A model generated the notes under the pieces. The model saw nothing but the letters and a program-made list of their open reading frames with translations. It had not been told where the DNA came from and made no database searches. Below, in pieces: positions 53,063 through 61,713 of a stretch of 64,000 nt of DNA. Both the position numbers and the translations under genes were made by a program. Each line of letters opens with the position of its first letter. The stretch's first letter is position 1. Origin of the DNA: Natrarchaeobaculum sulfurireducens (GTDB lineage Archaea > Halobacteriota > Halobacteria > Halobacteriales > Natrialbaceae); assembly GCF_003430825.1 (NCBI RefSeq), contig NZ_CP024047.1:3038001-3102000 (forward strand), in the 5' to 3' direction.

Positions 53063-54310
53063 ATGAATCCAGGCGATCGCGTTCGCGTCGACCGCGACGA
53101 CCGCACGTACGAGGGCGTCTTGCTCCCCTCGAGTTCTGACGAGCACCTCGTGGTGAAACTCGAGGGTGGCTACAACGTCGGCGTCGATCGTGCCGAAGCG
53201 GACGTCGACGTACTCGCGGAAGACGTCTACGAGATCGACGGGAAAGACTCGGTCGGCGACGAGGCATCGGAGATCGCGTTCGACGACGACCTCCCGACGA
53301 TCTCGCTCATCTCGACCGGCGGGACGATCGCGTCGACGGTCGATTACCGAACCGGTGCGGTGACGGCGCAGTTCGACGCCGAAGACGTCCTGCGTGCGGT
53401 CCCCGATCTCGCGGGCCGGGCGAACTATCGCGGCCGCGTCGTCGCGAACATCCTCTCTGAGAACATGGAACCGCCGATCTGGCAGGACCTCGCCGAGGCG
53501 GTCCGCGAGGAGATCGAAGCGGGTGTCGACGGCGTCGTCGTCATGCACGGCACCGATACGATGCAGTATTCCGCCAGCGCGCTCGCATTCATGCTCGAGA
53601 CGCCCGTGCCGGTCGTCTTTACCGGGAGTCAGCGCTCGGCTGACCGGCCTTCCTCGGACAACGTAATGAACGCCGTCTGCGCCGTCGAAGCCGCCAAAAG
53701 CGACTGTGCAGAGGTACTCGTCTGCATGCACGGCTCCGAGTCCGACGACGTCTGTGCACTCCACCGCGGCACCCGCGTCCAGAAGAACCACACCTCCCGC
53801 CGGGACGCCTTCGAGACCGTCGGCGCGGAGCCACTGGGCCTGATCGACTACGAAACGGAAGCACTCACCTGGAACCGAGACTATCAGGAACGCGGTGCCG
53901 TAGACCTCGACCTCGTCTCCGGTCTCGAGTCCGACGTCGAACTGCTGAAGTTCACGCCCGGCATGGACCCCGCGTTCCTCGACGTCGTCGAGGGAAGCGA
54001 GGGGCTGATCATCGAAGGGACGGGACTGGGCCACGTCCACACCGACCTGATCCCTCGCATCGAGGAACTGATCGACGGCGGGACGACAGTCGTCATGACG
54101 AGTCAATGTCTCGAGGGTCGGGTCTGCGACCGGGTCTACGATACCGGCCGAGACCTACTCGACGCCGGCGTGATCGAAGCCGGCGACACCCTCCCCGGCA
54201 CCGCGAAGGTGAAGCTGATGTGGGCGCTCGAGAACGCCGACGACGTCGAAGCGGCAATGGGGACCTCGCTCGCCGGCGAACTGCAGGAACGGTCCGTTCC
54301 CTGGGAGTAA
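53063..54310 (+). CDS. gatD: Glu-tRNA(Gln) amidotransferase subunit D
   Basis: 415 residues. Asparaginase subunit of the archaeal GatDE complex that converts Glu-tRNA(Gln) to Gln-tRNA(Gln). The first 80 residues are the GatD-specific Tudor-like domain (MNPGDRVRVDRDDRTYEGVLL). The asparaginase part has the two catalytic threonines in STGGTIAST (about residue 93) and MHGTDTMQYSA, and TGSQRSADRPSSDNVMNA. Only archaea have this enzyme. gatE is not in the window. The ATG at 53063 fits the family start. Confidence 0.95.
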   Translation: MNPGDRVRVDRDDRTYEGVLLPSSSDEHLVVKLEGGYNVGVDRAEADVDVLAEDVYEIDGKDSVGDEASEIAFDDDLPTISLISTGGTIASTVDYRTGAVTAQFDAEDVLRAVPDLAGRANYRGRVVANILSENMEPPIWQDLAEAVREEIEAGVDGVVVMHGTDTMQYSASALAFMLETPVPVVFTGSQRSADRPSSDNVMNAVCAVEAAKSDCAEVLVCMHGSESDDVCALHRGTRVQKNHTSRRDAFETVGAEPLGLIDYETEALTWNRDYQERGAVDLDLVSGLESDVELLKFTPGMDPAFLDVVEGSEGLIIEGTGLGHVHTDLIPRIEELIDGGTTVVMTSQCLEGRVCDRVYDTGRDLLDAGVIEAGDTLPGTAKVKLMWALENADDVEAAMGTSLAGELQERSVPWE

Positions 54311-54383
54311 GATCGTCGTTCTCCGGATGTTCTTAGGACTGTGGCCCAGGGTTTCTGATCACAGCTCGGACTGAACCGACTGC

Positions 54384-54502
54384 GAACACCTCGAAAGCCC
54401 CTTTCAGTCCCACCCGTGTCGGCTGATGGGGCTGGCCACCGCTGGGTGGGACTTCCGAGGTGTTCAGAGTCGTCGAGCGTGCCAGGGGCTTTCGGGGTGT
54501 TC
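54384..54502. repeat. Imperfect palindromic element with two competing hairpins
   Basis: The left arm at 54384-54415 (GAACACCTCGAAAGCCCCTT followed by TCAGTCCCACCC) can pair with 54444-54465 (GGGTGGGACT then TCCGAGGTGTTC, about 10 nt shorter in the middle) or, with one mismatch over 19 nt, with 54484-54502 (AGGGGCTTTCGGGGTGTTC). The first pairing has a 28-nt loop. Similar GTGGGACTGAAAGGGG-type elements occur between genes in haloarchaea as I recall; here the right arm appears broken and copied. It lies after gatD and before a GNAT gene. Confidence 0.7.
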
Positions 54503-54580
54503 CCGGGTACCCAGACGAACGAAATCGCGGCCGATCGTGGACCGATAGTCCCGTAACGATTGCCCCCGAACCACGATTCT

Positions 54581-55492
54581 GTGAACATCCGGAGAGCAAC
54601 GGAGGACGATTACGAGGCGGTTGTGGAGCTGACGAGCGACATCTGGACCGACCGCGGAGGCGACTACCTCCCCGACGTCTACCACGAGTGGCTCGAAGAC
54701 GGGCCCGGAGAGGGTAAAAAGACGTTCCTCGCGGAGGTCGACGGCGACGTCGCGGGGATCGTCCAGGCGGTCATGCTCTCTGCGGACGAAGCCTGGTTCC
54801 AGAGCATGCGCGTCTCGAGCGACCACCGTCGCCAGGGTGTGAGCCAGCGGCTGAACGAGGCGCTGTTCGAGTGGGCACGCGAGCAGGGGGCGACGGTCGG
54901 CCGCGTGATGATCTTCTCGTGGAACACGGCGTCGTTCGCGGCTGCCCGGACCGCGGGCTTCGAGCCGCGCACCGAGTTCCGGTTCGCTCACGTCGAGCCC
55001 GATTCCGACGCGACGGCCCCCGCGGGCTACTCGGTCTCGAGCGATCCGACGGCCGCGTGGCGTTACTGGACGCACAGTGACGCACGCGAGCACCTGGCTG
55101 GCCTCGGACTCGCCCCGGAGGAGTCGTGGGCGATGCGAGAACTGACTCGAGAGGACGTCGAGACGTTCGCCAACGAGACGGCCGTTTTCGCGGTCGAGGG
55201 CGAATCGGGACGAGCTGGCACGGCGTATCGGACGCGGATCTACGACCGACAGACGGACGACGGCGAAACCGAGACCTGGGCCGAGTACGGCGTCGGCGCC
55301 TGGGACGACGTCGACGCAGCCCGCGCGCTGTTCGCGGCGATCGCTCGAGATGGGGCCACGGTGGGTGCCGATCGGACACGGGTGATGATCCCGGAGACGG
55401 CCACGTTCGTCACCGACGCTGCCTACGCGGGCGCTGGACTGGCCGACGAGCCGGATTTCGTCCTCGAGATCGGGCTCTCCACGACCACGTGA
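54581..55492 (+). CDS. GNAT acetyltransferase, possible two-domain form
   Basis: 303 residues from the GTG at 54581 (read as MNIRRATEDDYEAVVEL, the usual GNAT opening); a TTG seven codons upstream is less likely. The first domain has MRVSSDHRRQGVSQRLNEALFEWA (acetyl-CoA motif A, about residues 74-97) and TASFAAARTAGFEPRTEFRFAHVE. The second half (residues 155-300) has the size and secondary-structure pattern of another GNAT domain, YWTHSDAREHLAGLG to FVTDAAYAGAGLADEPDFVLE, but no clear motif A, so it may be a degenerate copy. Substrate unknown. Confidence 0.8.
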   Translation: MNIRRATEDDYEAVVELTSDIWTDRGGDYLPDVYHEWLEDGPGEGKKTFLAEVDGDVAGIVQAVMLSADEAWFQSMRVSSDHRRQGVSQRLNEALFEWAREQGATVGRVMIFSWNTASFAAARTAGFEPRTEFRFAHVEPDSDATAPAGYSVSSDPTAAWRYWTHSDAREHLAGLGLAPEESWAMRELTREDVETFANETAVFAVEGESGRAGTAYRTRIYDRQTDDGETETWAEYGVGAWDDVDAARALFAAIARDGATVGADRTRVMIPETATFVTDAAYAGAGLADEPDFVLEIGLSTTT

Positions 55493-55609
55493 ACCGCCGG
55501 TCGAACGAGTGAGCCTCTCGACGGCAGTAGGCTGCGTCTTCGTGTCATTGGGTCCCACGAGTCCTGCGGGAGGGAAAGTGGAAGGAGCGTCGAGCACGTG
55601 GGGGCGAGT

Positions 55610-55936
55610 ATGGAGCAGCCAGAACCAGCCGAGGGGTGGCCCGACGAGCCACTCTCGGAAGCAGCCGCCAGTGACCTACTCGAAGGCGACGTCGTCGCCG
55701 TCTGGGTCATGGACCACGACGACGGCGTTCGGTCGGTCGCCCTCCCGCCGGGTGCGCCGGACGACGCAGTCGTCGACGTCGTTCTCGAGACGACCGAGGC
55801 CTTCGAGATGTACAGCTACAGCCGTGGCCAGTGGATGGATTACGGCACACAGCGCAAAGACGACGACGAGGCACCGTCGATGGCGGGGACGCTACAGAGC
55901 TATCGCGTCCTCGCCGGCGATTCAGACGCCCTCTGA
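55610..55936 (+). CDS. Small acidic haloarchaeal protein, unknown
   Basis: 108 residues from the ATG at 55610 (MEQPEPAEGWPDEP); a GTG at 55598 is possible. Segments VVAVWVMDHDDGVRSVALPPGA and VVDVVLETTEAFEMYSYSRGQWMDYG look like beta strands and a helix of a small folded domain, with a polar C-terminus. Reading frame and composition look coding. I recognise no family. Convergent with the ubiquitin-like modifier gene. Confidence 0.65.
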   Translation: MEQPEPAEGWPDEPLSEAAASDLLEGDVVAVWVMDHDDGVRSVALPPGAPDDAVVDVVLETTEAFEMYSYSRGQWMDYGTQRKDDDEAPSMAGTLQSYRVLAGDSDAL

Positions 55937-56064
55937 GGAGGAACGGCGGGCAGTGCAGCACTCCGCTGGATGCTCGAGCGAAGCGTCGAACCGAACGCGA
56001 CGACGATCGGCGTCGTGGGTCGCTCGAGCGAGTGCAGAGCACCCGGCTGGACACCGACTCCCGA

Positions 56065-56349
56065 TCAGCCGCCGCTGACCGGCGGGAACAGCGCCAGTTC
56101 GTCGTCGCCCTCGAGTTCCGTCTCGAGGCCGTCTTCCTCCACGACGACGTTCGAGCCGTTTCGAAGGACGTTGATCTGTGAGCGCAGGTCGCCGTCGTCG
56201 GTGAGAACGCGACCGGCGAGATCGGACCGGTCGTCGACGAGTTGCTCGAGCGCGTCTCCGACAGTGTCGCCGGCCGACGCCTCGACGGTGACGCGTTTGT
56301 CCCCCGCACGTTCGGCGAGATCGGCGAACAGTTTCCACTCCGTAGACAT
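56065..56349 (-). CDS. samp1: Ubiquitin-like small archaeal modifier protein (SAMP1-like)
   Basis: 94 residues from the ATG at 56349 (MSTEWKLFADLAERAGDKR). Beta-grasp MoaD/ThiS fold; DDGDLRSQINVLRNG in the middle and the ending DDELALFPPVSGG with terminal Gly-Gly, the attachment site for E1-type adenylation by UbaA/ElsA. The start and end closely resemble Haloferax SAMP1. Functions known for that protein are sampylation of target lysines and sulfur transfer to molybdopterin. Divergent from the potassium channel gene. Confidence 0.87.
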   Translation of the reverse strand: MSTEWKLFADLAERAGDKRVTVEASAGDTVGDALEQLVDDRSDLAGRVLTDDGDLRSQINVLRNGSNVVVEEDGLETELEGDDELALFPPVSGG

Positions 56350-56420
56350 ACGTGTCGGTATCGGAGCCGGGGGCAAGTAGCTACCGCTCGCGGCGGCCGG
56401 GATCGGTAGACAAGGCGACG

Positions 56421-56430
56421 TTTATGATTG
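56421..56430 (+). promoter_or_regulatory. TATA-like element of the potassium channel gene
   Basis: TTTATGATTG centred about 26 nt before the ATG at 56451, so the message is likely leaderless from 56451 and the internal ATG of this element is not the start. Confidence 0.5.
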
Positions 56431-56450
56431 CGGGACCCACACCGCAGTAC

Positions 56451-57641
56451 ATGGCCGCGGACCGGACAGCTCGATCCCGCTTGCCCGACAACTGGCACCG
56501 GATACTCACGACCCGTGTTGCCGTCGCGCTCGCGCTAGCGGTCGCGTTGTTATCGGTTGCGACGGCGATCATCAACATCGGCACCGACGTCGTCTACGGA
56601 CCGCTCGCGCCCTATATTCCGGAGGCCGTTCGCGACGCCGCGGGCTTCACCGGCGCGCTAACCGGCTTTTTGATGGTCGGGAGCGCACTCGCATTGCGGC
56701 GCGGACTCCGCGTCGGCTGGTGGGCGACGCTGCTTCTGTTGCCCCTGACCGCAGCCCAGGGCTTTCTCCAGTTAAGTCAGTACTCGCTGCCGCTGGTCGT
56801 CCTCTCGCTCGTCACGATCCCCGTATTACTGCTCACCCGCAAGCGGTTCGATAACTCGCTGTCGCTGTCAGCGACCCAGATTGCCGCCGGCTCGGCGCTC
56901 GTCGGCGTCCAACTGTACGGAACCATCGGCGGCTACGCGCTCCGCGAACACTTCGAAGGGATCGACAGCATCCTCGATGCGTTCTACTTCACGCTGATCA
57001 CCTCGAGCACGGTCGGCTACGGTGACATCACGCCCGATCCGGAGTCGACGGAGGCGCTGTTGTTCACGATGTCCGTGCTCGTCCTCGGCGTGGCCAGCTT
57101 CGGTATCGCCATCGGGGCACTCGTCGGCCCGGCGATCCAGGCGCGTATCACCAAGACACTCGGAAAGATGACCGACTCACAACTCGAGCTGCTCGAGGAC
57201 CACCTGCTGGTGCTCGGCTACGGCGAACTGACTGCACCGATCGTCGACGAACTGGCGGCAAACGCCGAGCCGTTCGTCGTCGTCACGAAAGACCAGGACG
57301 CGGCGAACGAACTCGCGGACCGCGACCTCGCCGTCGTCTCGGGCGATCCGAGCGACGAGGAGCCACTTCAACGGGCGAAAATCGACCGAACGAGCGGGAT
57401 CGTCGTCGCGACCAACCACGACGCCCACGACGCCCTCACCATCCTGACGGCCCGCCAACTCGCCCCCGACGCCCGTATCGTCGCCGCAGCGACCGACCGT
57501 GAAAACACGAAGAAACTCGAGCGGGCGGGCGCGGACACGGTCATCAGTCCATCGGTGCTCGGGGGTCACCTGCTTATCCGGTCGGCACTCGGCGGCGACG
57601 ACACGGAACTGATCGAACGGATCCTCGGCGACGCCGAGTGA
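56451..57641 (+). CDS. Potassium channel with TrkA-N (RCK) domain
   Basis: 396 residues from the ATG at 56451. Four helices (VALALAVALLSVATAIINI, ALTGFLMVGSALAL, WWATLLLLPLTAAQGFLQL, LPLVVLSLVTIPVLLLT) precede the ion-channel pore module: inner helix, selectivity filter TSSTVGYGDITPD near residue 190, and outer helix VLVLGVASFGIAIGALVG. A cytoplasmic Rossmann-type RCK domain follows (DHLLVLGYGELTAPIVDEL). The four N-terminal helices lack the regularly spaced arginines of a voltage sensor. Gates K+ in response to ligand on the RCK domain, as in MthK. Convergent with deoC. Confidence 0.88.
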   Translation: MAADRTARSRLPDNWHRILTTRVAVALALAVALLSVATAIINIGTDVVYGPLAPYIPEAVRDAAGFTGALTGFLMVGSALALRRGLRVGWWATLLLLPLTAAQGFLQLSQYSLPLVVLSLVTIPVLLLTRKRFDNSLSLSATQIAAGSALVGVQLYGTIGGYALREHFEGIDSILDAFYFTLITSSTVGYGDITPDPESTEALLFTMSVLVLGVASFGIAIGALVGPAIQARITKTLGKMTDSQLELLEDHLLVLGYGELTAPIVDELAANAEPFVVVTKDQDAANELADRDLAVVSGDPSDEEPLQRAKIDRTSGIVVATNHDAHDALTILTARQLAPDARIVAAATDRENTKKLERAGADTVISPSVLGGHLLIRSALGGDDTELIERILGDAE

Positions 57642-57657
57642 GACCGGCGTCGACAGC

Positions 57658-58341
57658 TTACTCCGAGTCGGGCGCGCCTTCGAGGATTTCGACGCCGCTC
57701 GAGGCCCCGATGCGCTCGGCACCGGCCTCGAGCATGGCCATCGCCTCCTCGTAGCTGCCGATGCCGCCGCTGGCTTTGACGGGGAGGTACTCGCGCATGA
57801 GTTCGACGTCCGCGACGGTCGCACCACTGGTCACGGCGTCGCCGTTCGTCCGTTGTTCTGCCGGGTCGACGCTTGCAAACCCGGTCGAGGTCTTGACCAT
57901 CGCTGCGTCGGCCGCGACGGCAGCCTCACAGGCGCGGCGTTTCTCGTCGTCGGTCAGCAGCGCCGTCTCGAGGATCACCTTCACGGGGGTCGGAACGGCG
58001 GCGACGAGTTCCGCCAGTTCAGCCCGAACGGCGTCGTCTTCACCGGCTTTCAGGCGGCCGACGTTGAGCACGACGTCGAGTTCGTCCGCCCCGGCTTTCC
58101 AGGCGAGGACCCCCTCGCGGCGTTTCACGTCGTGGTCGTTCTGGCCGTGTGGGAAGCCGATCACCGTCGCGAGAGTCACGTCGGGGGCGTAGTCGGCAGC
58201 CATCTCGAGGGCGTACGGCGGGATACAGGCGTTCATGCCGTACTCGGCGGCCTCGTCGAGGACGGTTCGGACGTCCTGGGGCGTCGTCTCGGGCCCGAGG
58301 ACGGTATGGTCGATGAGCGACGCGAGTTCACTGCGGTCCAT
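57658..58341 (-). CDS. deoC: Deoxyribose-phosphate aldolase
   Basis: 227 residues. Class I aldolase cleaving 2-deoxyribose 5-phosphate to glyceraldehyde 3-phosphate and acetaldehyde. [21 protein letters not shown] opens the protein; the Schiff-base lysine is in [10 protein letters not shown] and the second catalytic lysine in [22 protein letters not shown]-type aspartate in [17 protein letters not shown] is the proton relay. Divergent, 71 nt from the ribose-1,5-bisphosphate isomerase gene, so both face the same regulatory gap. Fits nucleoside sugar breakdown. Confidence 0.93.
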   Translation of the reverse strand: MDRSELASLIDHTVLGPETTPQDVRTVLDEAAEYGMNACIPPYALEMAADYAPDVTLATVIGFPHGQNDHDVKRREGVLAWKAGADELDVVLNVGRLKAGEDDAVRAELAELVAAVPTPVKVILETALLTDDEKRRACEAAVAADAAMVKTSTGFASVDPAEQRTNGDAVTSGATVADVELMREYLPVKASGGIGSYEEAMAMLEAGAERIGASSGVEILEGAPDSE

Positions 58342-58412
58342 GGCGGAGCGACTCGTCGAACCATCAAAAACCCGCCCGATTCCTTTTGTTCCGGGAGGTG
58401 TAACGAGGTGTC

Positions 58413-59387
58413 ATGACAGACGACCGGGTCGGAGTGCTCCCTGCCGTCGAATCTACGGCGACCGACATCGCCGAGATGCGGATTCGCGGCGCCGCGACGA
58501 TCGCCGACGCCGCTGCCGAGGCGCTCGCAACGCAGGCCCACCAGACCCAGGCCGAAGGCCCTGAGGCGTTTCGTGAGGACCTCCGTGCGGCCGCCCAGAC
58601 CCTCTACGAGACTCGCCCGACCGCGGTGAGTCTGCCGAACGCGTTACGCTACGTCCTGCGTGGGATGACGGGTGAAACCCTCGCCGAACTGCAGGCCTCG
58701 ACGATCGCCCGTGCAGAGGAGTTCCAGCGCGATCTCGCACAGGCACAGACCAAACTGGGCGAGATCGGAGCGAACCGGCTGCGTGACGGCGACGTCGTGA
58801 TGACTCACTGTCACTCGACCGACGCACTGGCGTGTGTCGAGGCCGCCCTCGAGGACGGCAAAGAGATCGAGGCAATCGTCAAGGAAACCCGCCCACGCAA
58901 ACAGGGACACATCGCGGCCCGCCAACTGCGCGAGTGGGGCGTTCCGGTGACGCTGATCGTCGACAACGCCGCCCGGCGCTATCTCGATCGGACGGACCAC
59001 GTTCTGGTCGGCGCTGACAGCATCGCCGCCGACGGCAGCGTCGTCAACAAGATCGGGACCAGCGGACTGGCAGTCACCGCCCGCGAGCGTGGCGTGGCGG
59101 TGATGGTCGCCGCCCAGACGATCAAACTGCACCCGGATACGATGACCGGCCACACCGTCGAGATCGAGATGCGCGACGAAACGGAGGTCGTCTCGAAGGC
59201 CGAGCGAGCCGAGATTGCGGGCGACATCGACGAGGAACTGCGAGTCGAGAACCCGGCGTTCGACGTCACGCCACCTCGCCACGTCGATGCGATCGTAACC
59301 GAACGCGGCCAGTTTCCACCCGAGAGCATCGTCGTCCTCATGCGAGAGCTGTTCGGCGGCTCCACCGGCGAGCCCTGGGAGCCCTGA
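58413..59387 (+). CDS. Ribose 1,5-bisphosphate isomerase (eIF2B-like)
   Basis: 324 residues. Converts ribose 1,5-bisphosphate to ribulose 1,5-bisphosphate. MRIRGAATIADAAAEALATQA is the diagnostic start of the R15P isomerase/methylthioribose-1-phosphate isomerase family; MTHCHSTDALACVEAALEDG holds the catalytic Cys/His region and VLVGADSIAADGSVVNKIGTSGLA the catalytic Asp with GTSGLA. Its usual partners in archaea are AMP phosphorylase and type III RuBisCO, or, in halophiles, a ribose 1-phosphate kinase. Here a PfkB kinase is encoded 961 nt downstream and a uridine phosphorylase after that. Confidence 0.93.
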   Translation: MTDDRVGVLPAVESTATDIAEMRIRGAATIADAAAEALATQAHQTQAEGPEAFREDLRAAAQTLYETRPTAVSLPNALRYVLRGMTGETLAELQASTIARAEEFQRDLAQAQTKLGEIGANRLRDGDVVMTHCHSTDALACVEAALEDGKEIEAIVKETRPRKQGHIAARQLREWGVPVTLIVDNAARRYLDRTDHVLVGADSIAADGSVVNKIGTSGLAVTARERGVAVMVAAQTIKLHPDTMTGHTVEIEMRDETEVVSKAERAEIAGDIDEELRVENPAFDVTPPRHVDAIVTERGQFPPESIVVLMRELFGGSTGEPWEP

Positions 59388-59491
59388 GCCGAGTCGCACT
59401 CGAGTCCCGTCGGCAGATTCGGGATCCATTCCATCCGAGGTTCTGAGTGATAATCGGAAACGGTTAGTCGCTGGTGTGAGCCAATGGGGAT

Positions 59492-60313
59492 ATGGTGTTA
59501 CCAGAGGGGTTCGTGCTCCCGCCGTGGTACCTCCTGGGGCCGACGCTGGTGATCCTGGGTGGGGTCGTGGCGTTTCTGTGGTCGCTCGATCCGCCGGTGA
59601 CCGACCGCACGGTGCTCGCGTTCGTGCCGTGGATGCTGTTTGGCTCTACGCTTCACGTCCTCCACCGGCTCGAGGCGTATCCCACCGAGATCGCAGTCAT
59701 GTTCGCCTCGCCGGGCGTCTATCTCGTGACCGCGACCGCCGCCGGAATCGCCTGGGCGCTGGGGATCGTTCTCCACGCTGCCGGCCTCCAGGCGACGAGC
59801 GAACGGCTCCCGGGGATCGTCGGCACCGGCTTTTTCGTCGTGTTCACGATGTTCGCCATCTTTACGAGCTGGGACGCTGGCACCTTCGAGCCGTTCTGGC
59901 CGGTTATCTCCGTCGTCATCGCCGGAATCATCACCGCACTCGCCTGGCTCGGGCTCGGGCTCTGGTTTACCGACGTCGCCGCGACCACGAGCCTCACCGG
60001 CGTCATCGTCGTCTTCGGCCACGCGTTAGACGGCGTCTCGACCGGGATCGGCTACGATCTCCTCGGCGCCCACGAGGAAGTCCCCGTCTCGCGGTTCGTC
60101 CTCGAGACGGCCGAGGGACTCCCGACCGCCGAAGTGATCGGCGCCGGCTGGCTGTTCGTCCTCCTCAAAGTCGCCCTCGCAGTGGTCGTCCTCGGGCTCT
60201 TTCGGGAGTTCGTCGAAGAAGCGCCGCGACAGGCCCGATTGTTGCTCGCGTTCATCGCGGCGGTCGGCCTCGGTCCCGGCGTCCACAACGTGTTGCTGTT
60301 CATGATCGCCTAG
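59492..60313 (+). CDS. DUF63 family membrane protein
   Basis: 273 residues, seven or eight helices. VLPPWYLLGPTLVILGGVVAFLW and LLFGSTLHVLHRLEAYP-like WMLFGSTLHVLHRLEAYPTE, VVFGHALDGVSTGIGYDLLG and FIAAVGLGPGVHNVLLFMIA match the archaeal DUF63 family (conserved His and Asp in helices). No function known. It sits between the isomerase and the kinase on the same strand; 35 nt separate it from the kinase, so the two may share a transcript. The open frame from 59476 in another phase is the shadow. Confidence 0.85.
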   Translation: MVLPEGFVLPPWYLLGPTLVILGGVVAFLWSLDPPVTDRTVLAFVPWMLFGSTLHVLHRLEAYPTEIAVMFASPGVYLVTATAAGIAWALGIVLHAAGLQATSERLPGIVGTGFFVVFTMFAIFTSWDAGTFEPFWPVISVVIAGIITALAWLGLGLWFTDVAATTSLTGVIVVFGHALDGVSTGIGYDLLGAHEEVPVSRFVLETAEGLPTAEVIGAGWLFVLLKVALAVVVLGLFREFVEEAPRQARLLLAFIAAVGLGPGVHNVLLFMIA

Positions 60314-60348
60314 ACTTTTGCCCGCTGCCCCCGTCCGTTCGAGTCTGT

Positions 60349-61230
60349 ATGCTCTCGGTGCTCTCTGCCGGTCACGTCAACTGGGACGTGACGCTTCGCG
60401 TCGACAGGTTGCCCGCTCCCGACGGCGAATCCTCGATTAGCTCTCAGTGTCAGTCTGGCGGTGGCAGTGCGGCCAACGTCGCCGCTGCACTCGCCGGTCT
60501 CGAGGTCGATGCCAGCCTGATCGGCAGCGTCGGCGACGACGACAACGGCCTGCTCGCCCGTCGCGAACTCGAGGCCGCGGGCGTCTCACTCGACGGCCTT
60601 CGCGTAGTCGAGGGTGCCGAAACGGCCGTCAAATACCTGCTCGTCGACGACAGCGGGGAGGTCGCGGTGCTCGGCAACGACGGCGTCAACGAAGCCGTCG
60701 GGCCCGAAGACGTCGACCCGGAGCGGGTCCGCTCGGTCGAGCACCTCCACCTCACGAGTCAGCGCCCCGACACCGCCGCAGTGCTCGCCCACTACGCACA
60801 GGAGACAGGAGTTACTGTCAGCCTCGACCCTGGCCGTCGGCTCGCGAGTCGCGACTACAGCGACGCGCTCGCGGCGAGCGATGTCGTCTTCGCGAACGAC
60901 CGGGAGGTCGCCACCCTGCTCGCGGACGAGTACGCTGGCTCGGATTTCAGCGACCGCGTCGTCGTCATCAAACACGGCAGCGACGGCGCGAGAGTCCACA
61001 CCCCGGCGGGCTCGTACGCCCATCCGGGTTTCGACGTCGACCCAGTCGACACGGCCGGAGCGGGCGACGCCTTCGCCGCTGGCTTCATCGCAACCACGCT
61101 CGCCGGCGGCGACGTCGAACGCGCACTCGAGTACGCTAACGCCTGTGGTGCGCTAACCGCGAGCCGCGAGGGGGCCCGGAGTGCACCGACCGCGGAGGAA
61201 GTCGGCCAGTACCTTCGGACACGGTACTGA
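60349..61230 (+). CDS. PfkB-family sugar kinase, candidate ribose-1-phosphate kinase
   Basis: 293 residues from the ATG at 60349 (MLSVLSAGHVNWDVTLRVDR). Ribokinase fold: GGGSAANVAAALAGLEVDASLIGSVGDD near residues 38-65 is the PfkB signature 1, and VDTAGAGDAFAAGFIATTLAGG near residue 227-250 is signature 2 with the catalytic Asp. Function not fixed by sequence: ribokinase-like, 2-keto-3-deoxygluconate kinase-like or ribose-1-phosphate kinase. Position between ribose-1,5-bisphosphate isomerase and uridine phosphorylase favours the last. A large open frame beginning at 59476 in the same phase lies inside the DUF63 gene and is spurious. Confidence 0.85.
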   Translation: MLSVLSAGHVNWDVTLRVDRLPAPDGESSISSQCQSGGGSAANVAAALAGLEVDASLIGSVGDDDNGLLARRELEAAGVSLDGLRVVEGAETAVKYLLVDDSGEVAVLGNDGVNEAVGPEDVDPERVRSVEHLHLTSQRPDTAAVLAHYAQETGVTVSLDPGRRLASRDYSDALAASDVVFANDREVATLLADEYAGSDFSDRVVVIKHGSDGARVHTPAGSYAHPGFDVDPVDTAGAGDAFAAGFIATTLAGGDVERALEYANACGALTASREGARSAPTAEEVGQYLRTRY

Positions 61231-61332
61231 CCGCTTTCCCTGTCGTTCTCAGCAGGTGTCGTCTGACGGTACGTATATGAGTCGGGCCGTTGGCCACTCA
61301 AGTAGAGAGTCACGGAGACGTGACGGAGAGAC

Positions 61333-61635
61333 ATGACGGAAGGAAGGATCTGCGAGTCAAATCGGTGCTCGAGTAATCGACACACCCGGTATGAACCACC
61401 TGCGGGAGAATCGCCGAGCATCGCCGTGGCGACGGCGCTTGCAGAGTACGTCGGCGAAGACGTGACAGCCTCGACCGTTCGGTTGTACGACTACGTCGAT
61501 CCCGAGGCCCTAGACGCCCTGTTCGCCGAGACGCGAACCGGGAGCACGCGGGCGGTCCAGTGCGTCGAGTTCGTCGTCGAAGACGTGACGGTCGTCGTTC
61601 GTCCGGATCGAGTCGAAATCACACCGACGGAGTGA
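61333..61635 (+). CDS. HalOD1 output-domain protein
   Basis: 100 residues. SIAVATALAEYVGEDVTASTVRLYDYVD followed by LDALFAETRTGSTRAVQCVEF and a final strand VTVVVRPDRVEITPTE is the HalOD1 pattern, a small domain found alone or at the end of signalling proteins in haloarchaea. A DNA-binding or output role has been suggested for the family. The first 30 residues are polar and may be a tail or an overextended start. Confidence 0.8.
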   Translation: MTEGRICESNRCSSNRHTRYEPPAGESPSIAVATALAEYVGEDVTASTVRLYDYVDPEALDALFAETRTGSTRAVQCVEFVVEDVTVVVRPDRVEITPTE

Positions 61636-61713
61636 GCAAAACCGGGAACCAGCAACGCGGCCGGCCGCGTAGTTCTCGAACCTTTTTTCTCATCACCCCC
61701 GGAATCCGGGGGT

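Noticed and set aside
54136-54599. Minus-strand frames over the gatD end and the palindromic repeat, with a VGLKGAFEVF-like segment
   Set aside because: The segment arises from translation of the palindrome; similar pseudo-peptides are common around such repeats.
59476-60348. Continuous frame upstream of the PfkB kinase that would give a 584-residue fusion protein
   Set aside because: The upstream part is arginine-rich nonsense overlapping the DUF63 gene, while the kinase has a normal N-terminus from the ATG at 60349.
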